Source: Rhodoferax sp. OV413 (GTDB taxonomy: Bacteria > Pseudomonadota > Gammaproteobacteria > Burkholderiales > Burkholderiaceae_C). From it: a stretch of DNA of 8,687 bases. Location of the stretch: contig CAMATS010000072.1 of NCBI GenBank assembly GCA_945861195.1, forward strand, positions 1 to 8,687, written 5' to 3'. Of the stretch, positions 1 through 6,076 are shown piece after piece; within the stretch, counting starts at the first letter, position 1; each line of letters begins with the position of its first letter. The position numbers were made by a program, and so were the translations under genes. Below the pieces are notes generated by a model. The model was not told where the DNA came from. It ran no database searches and worked only from the letters and a program-made list of their open reading frames with translations.

Positions 1-738
1 CTCAAATGCGATCAAACCGACATCGGCCGTGGCATAGCACTGGTAGCCGGCAATGCCACGCGCGGCAAACCAGTCACGCAGCGAGGGCGGATACGCCTCA
101 CCACCAAACATGGCCTTGGTGACGCTGGGCAGGGCCACACCCATCTCGACAGCTTTTTCGACAATGATCTTGAGGAAACTGGGCGTGCCAATGTAGCCGG
201 CGGGCTGCAGCTGCGCCATGGCCTGCACCTGCTGCTCGGTCTGGCCGGTGCCGCCGGCAAACACAGTGCAGCCCAGTGCGTGGGCGCCCGACTCCATCAT
301 CGAGCCGGCCGGCACAAAGTGGTAGCTGAAGCAGTTGTGAATCAGCTCACCCGGGCGAAACCCTGCGGCAAAAATGGCCCGCGCCATGCGCCAGTAGTCG
401 CGGCCCGCGCCTTCGGGCTCGTAAATCGGGCCCGGGCTGGCGAACAGGCGGGGCATCTGCGCCCCGTAGCCCAGAGTGCTGAAGCCGCCAAACACGTCGC
501 CCCCGGCCACGGCACGGCTGGCCTGCTGGCGTTCCAGCAGCTCGTGCTTGCGGGTGACAGGCAACTGGGCCAAGGCTTGGCGGCTGGTCACGGCGGCAGG
601 GTCTACAGAGGCCAGAATTTGCGCCAGCGCGGCCGAGGCCTGCTTGGCATGGGCCACCTGCGCTGGCAAGGCGGCCATCAAAGCGGCTTCGCGCTGGGCC
701 AGTTCGCGGGTTTCGAGCGCGTCAAAAAAAGTCGTCAT
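1..738 (-). CDS. Phenylacetate-CoA-ligase-like AMP-forming enzyme, N-terminal 246 residues (cut by window edge)
   Basis: The first 246 codons of a protein related to PaaK-type aryl-CoA ligases, which convert aromatic acids, ATP and CoA to CoA thioesters in the cytoplasm. The frame is open to base 1. The start ATG at 738 has AGGAAGA (744-750) ahead of it, overlapping the livF stop; only 11 bp separate the genes, so it is the last visible operon gene. PaaK-like landmarks are the AGGTGQTEQQ segment (residues 161-170), YIGTPSFLK (182-190), FGGEAYPPSLRDWF (211-224) and QCYATADVGLIAFE (233-246), which sits where PaaK has its YGLSE motif. Where PaaK has the glycine/threonine-rich SSGTTGKPT ATP loop, this protein has FASPGPIYEPEG (99-110). 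That divergence is visible directly. The full family length is roughly 430 residues, so about 180 are missing here. Substrate unknown; a non-catalytic or altered ligase is possible. Confidence 0.85.
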   Translation of the reverse strand, partial: MTTFFDALETRELAQREAALMAALPAQVAHAKQASAALAQILASVDPAAVTSRQALAQLPVTRKHELLERQQASRAVAGGDVFGGFSTLGYGAQMPRLFASPGPIYEPEGAGRDYWRMARAIFAAGFRPGELIHNCFSYHFVPAGSMMESGAHALGCTVFAGGTGQTEQQVQAMAQLQPAGYIGTPSFLKIIVEKAVEMGVALPSVTKAMFGGEAYPPSLRDWFAARGIAGYQCYATADVGLIAFE

Positions 739-749
739 GGGGGTCTTCC

Positions 750-1559
750 TCAAGCCAGCCAGCGCTTGCGCCGCTTGTAACTCTTCACATCTTTGAAGCT
801 CTTGCGCTCGCCGCCGCCCACGCCCAGGTAGAACTCCTTGACGTCTTCGTTGTTGGCCAGGTCACTCGCCACGCCGTCCATCACCACCCGACCCGATTCC
901 ATGATGTAGCCGTAGTCGGCGTAGCGCAGCGCCATGTTGGTGTTTTGCTCTGCGAGCAAAAAGGTGACCTTTTCCTTTTGGTTGAGGTCTTTGACGATCT
1001 CGAACACCTCTTGCACGATCTGCGGCGCCAGGCCCATCGAGGGCTCATCCAACAGCACCATGCTCGGGTTGGCCATCAGGGCACGGCCGATGGCGCACAT
1101 CTGCTGCTCGCCACCCGAGGTGTAGGCGGCCTGGCTGGTGCGGCGCATTTTGAGGCGCGGAAAGTAGGCGTACACCTTTTCCAGGTTGCGGGCAATCTCG
1201 GCCTTGTCCTTGCGGGTGTAGCCGCCGGTGAGCAGGTTTTCTTCGATAGTCAGGTGGGCAAAGCAGTGCCGCCCCTCCATCACCTGCACCACGCCACGCT
1301 GCACCAGGTCGGCCGGCGACAGGTTCTCGATGCGCTCGCCGCGCAGCTCGATCGAGCCCTTGGTCACAGCGCCGCGTTCGCCGCGCAGCAGGTTGGAAAC
1401 GGCGCGCAACGTGGTCGTCTTGCCGGCGCCATTACCGCCCAGAATGGCCACGACCTTGCCCTGGGGCACATTCAGGGACACACCCTTGAGCACCAGGATG
1501 ACATGGTTGTAAATGACCTCGATGCCGTTGACGTTGAGAACTATTTGGGGAGCGTCCAT
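750..1559 (-). CDS. livF: Branched-chain-amino-acid-type ABC transporter ATPase LivF
   Basis: 269-residue cytoplasmic ATPase, one of two that power the LivHM permease. Visible motifs: Walker A GGNGAGKT (41-48), Q-loop region VVQVMEGRHCF (90-100), signature TSGGEQQ (147-153), Walker B MVLLDEP (167-173). The switch position reads AEQN (203-206), glutamine instead of histidine, which is usual in LivF. The protein is longer than E. coli LivF (about 237) because of a C-terminal extension (about 248-269) ending in a basic tail, YKRRKRWLA. I chose ATG 1559 because MDAPQIVLNV starts the ATPase fold and AAGGA lies just upstream (1563-1567, unusually close at 3 nt). A TTG at 1619 in the same frame falls inside a hairpin and is unlikely. 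The gene follows livK across a 94-bp gap holding two hairpins and is 11 bp ahead of the PaaK-like gene. Confidence 0.95.
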   Translation of the reverse strand: MDAPQIVLNVNGIEVIYNHVILVLKGVSLNVPQGKVVAILGGNGAGKTTTLRAVSNLLRGERGAVTKGSIELRGERIENLSPADLVQRGVVQVMEGRHCFAHLTIEENLLTGGYTRKDKAEIARNLEKVYAYFPRLKMRRTSQAAYTSGGEQQMCAIGRALMANPSMVLLDEPSMGLAPQIVQEVFEIVKDLNQKEKVTFLLAEQNTNMALRYADYGYIMESGRVVMDGVASDLANNEDVKEFYLGVGGGERKSFKDVKSYKRRKRWLA

Positions 1560-1580
1560 AAATCCTTGCCTTGTGCCAGT

Positions 1581-1606
1581 CGGCAGCGTTGCACGCAGCG
1601 CTGCCG
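1581..1606 (-). promoter_or_regulatory. Second intercistronic hairpin, livK-livF gap
   Basis: Perfect 8-bp inverted repeat: CGGCAGCG (1581-1588) and CGCTGCCG (1599-1606) around a 10-nt loop. On the operon transcript it follows the larger livK hairpin and ends 21 nt before the livF start codon. No U-tract follows, so it does not look like an intrinsic terminator. It may affect livF ribosome access or transcript decay; that is inference. Confidence 0.5.
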
Positions 1607-1613
1607 GTTGGCC

Positions 1614-1644
1614 TGTCAACCCGGGCCCAGGGCCCGGGTTGACA
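1614..1644 (-). promoter_or_regulatory. Strong 15-bp-arm hairpin directly after livK
   Basis: Perfect inverted repeat: TGTCAACCCGGGCCC (1614-1628), a single central A (1629), then the exact complement (1630-1644). In RNA it would form about 14 GC-rich pairs with a tiny loop. It begins 9 nt past the livK stop on the transcript. There is no following U-run, so it is not a canonical Rho-independent terminator. The position suits a 3' stabiliser or partial attenuator that lets binding protein be made in excess of livF, as is known for other binding-protein operons. The role is inferred; the symmetry is seen. Confidence 0.7.
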
Positions 1645-1653
1645 GAGCGCTCA

Positions 1654-3024
1654 TCAGGACTGGCAGTCCGCCGGGGTGCGCGGTGTCAGTTTTTTCTCAG
1701 CGGCGTACTTGGCCGCCGTGGCCTTGACCAGTGGTTTCAGGATCTGCTCATCCGCCTGCAGCCAATCCGACGTGAAGTTCCAGGCCTTGCCGTCCCAAGT
1801 GTGCACACGCGCCCAGTTGGAGCCCATGTGGTCGACGCAGGAGGTGCTGATGGGGCGCATCACGCCGGCAAAACCAAGGGCGTCGAGTTTCTTTTGGTCC
1901 AGCGCCAGGTTCTCATAGCCCCAGCGGGCCTGCTCACCCGTCATCCATTTACCCTTGCCGAAGCGCTCCTGCGCCCGGGCCACACCCTCCACCGCCAGCA
2001 TGGCGCTCATGGCACCACGGATGTACAGCACCTGGCCGACTTCTTCCTTCGGGCCGGTACCCTCACCCTTGGCATGCACCAGCGCCAGAATGTCCTTGAC
2101 CACCTTGGAGTTCGGCTCGGCACCGTGCTGCATGGTGACCGCGTTGTAGCCCTTGGCACCCTCGCCCACATCCTTCACATCAGGCTCGGCGCCCGACCAC
2201 CACACGCCATACATCTTCTCGCGCGGGTAACCCGTGGCCTGTGCTTCCTTCAAGGCGGTGGAATTCATCACACCCCAGCCCCAGAGAAAAACGTAATCAG
2301 GCTTGGCCTGGCGCACCTGCAGCCAGGTGGCTTTTTGCTCTACACCAGGGGCGGTGACCGGCAGCAACTGCAGGTTGAAGCCATGCATGGCGGCACGCTC
2401 TTGCAGCAAAGGGATCGGCTCTTTGCCATAGGGCGAGTCGTGGTAGACCAGCGCGATCTTCTTGCCCTTGAGCTTGTCCAGACCACCTTCTTTTGTTCCG
2501 ACGGTTTGCACCAGCGCGTCCGCCGCCAGCCAATAGGTGCCAGCCAGCGGGAAGTTCCACTTGAACACGGTGCCATCCTGGCTCTCGCTGCGGCCGTAGC
2601 CGGCGGTGATCAGCGGAATCTTGTCGCCAGGGGCTTTTTCGGTCAGGGCAAAGGTGATGCCGGTGGACAGGGGCTGGAACACGGTGGCGCCACCGTGTTT
2701 GTCCTTCAGGCGCTCGTAGCACTCGACGCCGCGGGCGGTGTCGTAGCCGGTCTCGCACTCTTCGTACAGGATCTTGACGCCATTGATGCCACCCTTGGCA
2801 TTAACCATCTTCAGGTAGTCGGAATAGCCATTGGCCCAGGGCACGCCGTTGGGCGCATAGGCGCCGGTGCGGTAGGGCAGGCCAGGGAAAAACTGCAATT
2901 TGGTCTCGGCTTTGGCAGGCGCTGCCGCCTTGGCCGGAGCGGCGGGCTTAGCCGGCGCGGTCTGTGCAACAGCCACCGACGCCACTGTGGCGAGCGTCAA
3001 AGCAGCAAGAAATCGTAACTTCAT
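1654..3024 (-). CDS. livK: Periplasmic substrate-binding protein of the Liv-type ABC importer
   Basis: 456-residue exported protein that captures the solute and delivers it to LivHM. Residues 1-20 (MKLRFLAALTLATVASVAVA) form a Sec signal peptide with a likely AVA|Q cleavage. A low-complexity Pro/Ala/Lys linker (about 22-39, PAKP and PAK units) joins it to the type I binding fold beginning near LQFFPGLPYRTGAYAPNG. It is longer than E. coli LivK/LivJ (about 370). Four cysteines lie at 90, 102, 396 and 454; C90/C102 and C396/C454 could pair in the periplasm (inference). Start at 3024 is supported by AGGAG (3031-3035) with a 6-nt spacer; the ATG at 3051 would lie ahead of this site and outside the signal peptide. 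The protein belongs to the broad Leu/Ile/Val-binding family, but ligand cannot be read from it. The acyl-CoA ligases in the operon favour a carboxylate ligand. Confidence 0.92.
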   Translation of the reverse strand: MKLRFLAALTLATVASVAVAQTAPAKPAAPAKAAAPAKAETKLQFFPGLPYRTGAYAPNGVPWANGYSDYLKMVNAKGGINGVKILYEECETGYDTARGVECYERLKDKHGGATVFQPLSTGITFALTEKAPGDKIPLITAGYGRSESQDGTVFKWNFPLAGTYWLAADALVQTVGTKEGGLDKLKGKKIALVYHDSPYGKEPIPLLQERAAMHGFNLQLLPVTAPGVEQKATWLQVRQAKPDYVFLWGWGVMNSTALKEAQATGYPREKMYGVWWSGAEPDVKDVGEGAKGYNAVTMQHGAEPNSKVVKDILALVHAKGEGTGPKEEVGQVLYIRGAMSAMLAVEGVARAQERFGKGKWMTGEQARWGYENLALDQKKLDALGFAGVMRPISTSCVDHMGSNWARVHTWDGKAWNFTSDWLQADEQILKPLVKATAAKYAAEKKLTPRTPADCQS

Positions 3025-3043
3025 GGTTGTCTCCTGGATAGTT

Positions 3044-3057
3044 GGCAGCAAGCTGCC
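3044..3057 (-). promoter_or_regulatory. Small hairpin in the livM-livK gap
   Basis: GGCAGC (3044-3049), AA, GCTGCC (3052-3057): perfect 6-bp arms. On the transcript it sits between the livM stop and the livK ribosome site (3031-3035). An A8 run on the plus strand (3068-3075) gives U8 upstream of the hairpin, the wrong order for a terminator. It could be a 5' stabiliser or processing boundary for a livK-containing RNA. Short, so chance is possible. Confidence 0.35.
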
Positions 3058-3078
3058 TGGGTTTACGAAAAAAAACGG

Positions 3079-4155
3079 TCAATGGGGGAACGGCCACAGC
3101 CGCAGCTTCTGCTTGGCGGTCGACCACAGTTTGGCCAGGCCGTGCGGCTCCACAATCAGGAACCACACAATCAAGGCGCCAAAGATGATGAGTTCGGCAT
3201 GCGAAATGCCAGAGGTGGAAATCACGACGCCAAACAGGCCGCCCAGCACCGGCAGAAATTGGTTTAGGCTAATCGGCAGCAGCACGATGAAGGCGGCGCC
3301 AAAAAAACTGCCCATGATGGAGCCCATGCCACCAATAATCACCATGAACAGCAGGCGAAACGACATCTCCACCGAAAAAGCTGCCGGCTCCCAGGCACCC
3401 AGGTAGACAAAACCCCACAGCGCACCGGCCACGCCGATGATGAAGGAGCTCACCGCAAAGGCGGTCAGCTTGGCGTACATCGGGCGGATACCGATCACGG
3501 CCGCGGCCACGTCCATGTCGCGAATGGCCATCCATTCACGCCCGATCGCCGAGCGCACCAGGTTTTTGGCCAGCAGTGCCAGCACCACCAGGACAGACAG
3601 GCAGAGCAGGTATTTTTCGGTGGGGCTGTCGATCGACAAGCCTAGGAACTCCAAACCCGACACCGAGACCGAGCCCGAGGCCGAGTCGTTGGTGAACCAC
3701 TTGATGCGCAAAAACATCCAGTCGCTGAAGAACTGGGCCGCCAGCGTGGCCACCGCCAGGTACAGGCCCTTGACGCGCAAACTCGGCAGGCCGAACAAGA
3801 TGCCAAAGGCGGCGGCACACACCCCACCCAGCACCAGCGCCAGCAGCAGCGGTATGCCGGGCAAGCGCACAAAGAAGTTGAAGGCCGCGTAGGCGCCCAC
3901 CGCCATGAAAGCACCCGACCCAAGCGAAATCTGGCCGCAATAGCCCACCAGGATGTTCACGCCCAGGGCCGCCAGCGACATGATCAGAAACGGAATCAGG
4001 ATAGCGCGGAACATGTAGTCCGAGCTGAACTGCGGCACTAGCAGGAAGGCCGCCAAGACGATGAGCAGCACCGCCCAGCGGTCCTGCGCGATCGGGAAGA
4101 TCTGGCTGTCGCTGCGGTAGCTGGTCTTGAATTGGCCGTTTTCTCTGTAGAACAT
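3079..4155 (-). CDS. livM: Liv-type ABC transporter inner-membrane permease LivM
   Basis: 358-residue inner-membrane protein that pairs with LivH to form the channel. After a polar N-terminus (MFYRENGQFKTSYRSD) come hydrophobic segments at about 27-42, 50-70, 83-97, 101-122, 130-147, 183-198, 229-252, 266-296 and 320-336. The family core GVNILVGYCGQISLGSGAF (65-83) is clear. The EAA-type cytoplasmic loop that docks the ATPases is seen at about 205-224 (GREWMAIRDMDVAAAVIGIR). Length is normal for short LivM proteins of this group. Start at 4155 has a weak purine-rich site (AAGAAAGA) just upstream. The gap to livH is 200 bp and almost all of it is a tandem repeat, whereas the other transporter gaps upstream are a few bases. 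livK follows after 54 bp. Confidence 0.95.
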   Translation of the reverse strand: MFYRENGQFKTSYRSDSQIFPIAQDRWAVLLIVLAAFLLVPQFSSDYMFRAILIPFLIMSLAALGVNILVGYCGQISLGSGAFMAVGAYAAFNFFVRLPGIPLLLALVLGGVCAAAFGILFGLPSLRVKGLYLAVATLAAQFFSDWMFLRIKWFTNDSASGSVSVSGLEFLGLSIDSPTEKYLLCLSVLVVLALLAKNLVRSAIGREWMAIRDMDVAAAVIGIRPMYAKLTAFAVSSFIIGVAGALWGFVYLGAWEPAAFSVEMSFRLLFMVIIGGMGSIMGSFFGAAFIVLLPISLNQFLPVLGGLFGVVISTSGISHAELIIFGALIVWFLIVEPHGLAKLWSTAKQKLRLWPFPH

Positions 4156-4183
4156 CGAAATCTTTCTTGCTTCTATTCAGTTG

Positions 4184-4223
4184 GGGACAGAGCAAATTTG
4201 CTATGCAAATCTTGGTCTGTCCC
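4184..4223. repeat. Imperfect palindrome of repeat copy 1
   Basis: Left arm 4184-4201, loop TAT 4202-4204, right arm 4205-4223. Pairing gives 8 outer pairs, a G4192-G4215 mismatch, 3 pairs, one bulged base (C4211), then 6 inner pairs. The left arm also contains the self-complementary decamer GCAAATTTGC (4192-4201), so an alternative local fold exists. Confidence 0.8.
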
Positions 4224-4245
4224 GCAAGGTCTCACTATTCAGTTG

Positions 4246-4285
4246 GGGACAGAGCAAATTTGTTATGCAAATCTTGGTCTGCCCC
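4246..4285. repeat. Imperfect palindrome of repeat copy 2
   Basis: Same fold as copy 1 with two changes, both in the stem: T4263 in the inner arm and C4282 in the outer arm. On the operon (minus) RNA the outer change keeps a G-U pair, while the inner change makes an A-C mismatch at the loop edge. This copy should be the weakest of the three. Confidence 0.75.
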
Positions 4286-4307
4286 GCAAGGTCTCACTAT
4301 TCAGTTG

Positions 4308-4347
4308 GGGACAGAGCAAATTTGCTGCGCAAATCTTGGTCTGTCCC
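4308..4347. repeat. Imperfect palindrome of repeat copy 3
   Basis: Same stem as copy 1, including the mismatch and bulge. The loop reads TGC instead of TAT, so both palindrome changes are in the loop and none in the stem. It starts 8 nt past the livH stop codon on the transcript. Confidence 0.75.
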
Positions 4348-4355
4348 ACAAGGTT

Positions 4356-5285
4356 TCATACTCTGTCAATAATCTTTTCGCCGAACAGCCCTTGTGGCCG
4401 GAACAGCAGGAAGACCAGGGCGAGCACGTAGGCGAACCAGATCTCAATGCCGCCGCCCACGTAAGGGCCCAGGAACACCTCAGACAATTTCTCGCCTACG
4501 CCAATGATCAGGCCACCGATGATGGCGCCCGGCACGGAGGTCAGACCGCCCAGGATCACGACCGGCAGGGCGCGCAGGGCCACCGTGGTAAGAGAAAACT
4601 GCACGCCCAGCTTGCTGCCCCAGATCATGCCGGCCACCAGCGCCACCACCCCAGCCACACACCAGACGATGACCCAGATGCGGTTGAGCGGAATGCCAAT
4701 GCTTTGTGCCGCCTGGTGGTCGTCGGCCACCGCACGCAGGGCCCGGCCGGTGGCGGTTTTCTGGAAGAAAAGGCTTAAGCCCGCCACCAGCAGCGCGGCA
4801 ATCAGGGCGGCGTACAGATCCTCTTTGTTGATCAGGATGCCGCCGGGGAACATCGAGTCGAGTACAAAAATCGGCTCCTTGGGCATGCCGATGTCAATCT
4901 TGTAAATATCGCTGCCAAACAGGGTCTGGCCAATGCCGTCCAGAAAGTAGCTGATACCCAGGGTGGCCATCAGCAGGGTGGTGCCCTCCTGGTTGACCAG
5001 ATGGCGTAAGGCCAGACGCTCGATCAGCCAGGCCACCACAAACATGATCGCCCCCGCCACCATAAAGGCCAGCACATTGGCCAAAACCGGGCTGCTCAGG
5101 CCGGTCCAGGCTGGAATCCATTCGGCAAAGCGGGCCATGGCCAGCGCCGCAAACAGCACCATGGCGCCCTGCGCAAAATTGAACACGCCCGAGGCCTTGT
5201 AAATCAGCACAAAGCCCAGCGCCACCAGCGAGTACAGCATGCCGGCCATCAGGCCGCCCAACAGTGTTTCAAGAAAGAATGCCAT
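4356..5285 (-). CDS. livH: Liv-type ABC transporter inner-membrane permease LivH
   Basis: 309-residue inner-membrane permease, partner of LivM. The N-terminal block GMLYSLVALGFVLIYKASGV (15-34) followed by FNFAQG is the hallmark of LivH. Hydrophobic segments lie at about 10-29, 40-52, 66-90, 102-114, 158-174, 203-222, 236-264 and 280-296. The ATPase-docking EAA-type loop is at about 177-198 (TATGRALRAVADDHQAAQSIGI without its ends). Length is normal and the C-terminus GLFGEKIIDRV is family-like, so the adjacent repeats did not truncate it. Its TGA stop (4358-4356) is the end of repeat copy 3. The start is 5 bp after the livG stop with no clear ribosome site, suggesting translational coupling to livG. 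Confidence 0.96.
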   Translation of the reverse strand: MAFFLETLLGGLMAGMLYSLVALGFVLIYKASGVFNFAQGAMVLFAALAMARFAEWIPAWTGLSSPVLANVLAFMVAGAIMFVVAWLIERLALRHLVNQEGTTLLMATLGISYFLDGIGQTLFGSDIYKIDIGMPKEPIFVLDSMFPGGILINKEDLYAALIAALLVAGLSLFFQKTATGRALRAVADDHQAAQSIGIPLNRIWVIVWCVAGVVALVAGMIWGSKLGVQFSLTTVALRALPVVILGGLTSVPGAIIGGLIIGVGEKLSEVFLGPYVGGGIEIWFAYVLALVFLLFRPQGLFGEKIIDRV

Positions 5286-5290
5286 GTGCT

Positions 5291-6076
5291 TTAGTGGCTG
5301 GTGCCCAGATAGGCGCTGATCACTTCCTCGTTGTTGCGTACTTGATCCGGTGTGCCGTCACCAATTTTCTTGCCGTAGTCCAGCACCACCACCCGGTCAG
5401 AGATATCCATCACCACCCCCATGTCGTGCTCGATCAGCACCACGGTGGTGCCGTACTCTTGGTTCACGTCGAGCACAAAGCGGCACATGTCCTGTTTTTC
5501 TTCCACGTTCATGCCGGCCATGGGCTCATCAAGCAGCAGCACCCGGGGCTCCATGGCCAAGGCGCGGCCCAGATCGACCCTTTTTTGCAAGCCGTAGGGC
5601 AATTGGCCCACCGGCGTTTTGCGGTAGGCCTGAATTTCCAGAAAATCAATGATGTGCTCCACAAACTCGCGGTGTCGCTCTTCCTCGCGCTGGGCCGGTC
5701 CGATGCGCAGCGCTTGCCAAAACAGATTGCTCTTGATGCGCAGGTTGCGCCCGGTCATGATGTTGTCGATCACGCTCATGCCCTTGAACAGCGCCAGATT
5801 CTGGAAGGTGCGGGCAATGCCCATCACCGCCACCTGATGGCTGTCCATATGGTCAAAGGTCTGGCCCCTGAAGCTGATGGTGCCCTGCTGCGGCGTGTAC
5901 ACCCCATTGATGCAATTGAGCATGGAGCTCTTGCCCGCGCCGTTGGGCCCGATGATGGCGCGTACCTCGTGTTCACGCACGTCGAACGAGATGTCGGTCA
6001 GCGCCTTGACGCCACCAAAGCTTAAGGAGATGTTTTTGACGTCGAGGATGACGTCACCGATGGTCTTGGCACTCAT
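5291..6076 (-). CDS. livG: Liv-type ABC transporter ATPase LivG
   Basis: 261-residue cytoplasmic ATPase, partner of LivF. Visible motifs: Walker A GPNGAGKS (43-50), Q-loop FQNLALF (91-97), signature region LPYGLQKR (159-166), Walker B VLLLDEP (179-185), switch histidine H217 in IEHDM. The signature lacks the standard LSGGQ serine and second glycine (PYGLQ), a variant I recall as usual in this LivG subgroup. The ATG shares four bases with the TGA of the ligase (ATGA, 6076-6073), and AAAGG (6084-6088) sits 7 nt upstream inside the ligase's last codons, so the two are translationally coupled. This supports the ligase being a working part of the transporter operon. Length is typical. Confidence 0.96.
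   Translation of the reverse strand: MSAKTIGDVILDVKNISLSFGGVKALTDISFDVREHEVRAIIGPNGAGKSSMLNCINGVYTPQQGTISFRGQTFDHMDSHQVAVMGIARTFQNLALFKGMSVIDNIMTGRNLRIKSNLFWQALRIGPAQREEERHREFVEHIIDFLEIQAYRKTPVGQLPYGLQKRVDLGRALAMEPRVLLLDEPMAGMNVEEKQDMCRFVLDVNQEYGTTVVLIEHDMGVVMDISDRVVVLDYGKKIGDGTPDQVRNNEEVISAYLGTSH

Larger units (their letters stand above)
4173..4358. repeat. Three tandem 62-bp REP-like palindromic repeats between livH and livM
   Basis: Three head-to-tail copies with exact 62-bp period: 4173-4234, 4235-4296 and 4297-4358. By eye, copies 1 and 2 differ at two bases and copies 1 and 3 at four. Each carries an imperfect palindrome (4184-4223, 4246-4285, 4308-4347): outer arms GGGACAGA/TCTGTCCC, inner arms ATTTGC/GCAAAT, a 3-nt loop, one G-G mismatch and one bulged base. 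Copy 3 contains the livH stop codon (4356-4358). The unit is AT-richer than the genes around it. There are no unique spacers, so it is not CRISPR. The GGGGACAGA...TCTGTCCC ends resemble REP-like elements that I recall as widespread in proteobacteria and linked to RAYT/Y1 transposases; that link is from memory and no transposase gene is present here. Confidence 0.9.

Noticed and set aside
1560..1619. livF start at TTG 1619
   Set aside because: The start would lie within the 15-bp-arm hairpin and adds residues outside the ATPase fold.
1513..3018. 501-codon open frame on the plus strand opposite livK
   Set aside because: It is antisense to a clear livK with signal peptide and ribosome site; long opposite-strand frames are expected in GC-rich coding DNA and its translation resembles no family I know.
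3068..3075. U8 run after livM as an intrinsic terminator
   Set aside because: No adequate stem precedes it on the transcript; the nearby hairpin (3044-3057) comes after it.
4173..4358. CRISPR-like array
   Set aside because: The three units abut with no unique spacers, and no cas gene is near.
4132..4778. Plus-strand open frames running through the 62-bp repeats
   Set aside because: The 62-bp period is not a multiple of three, so each frame reads the repeat in all three phases; the frames continue antisense to livH.
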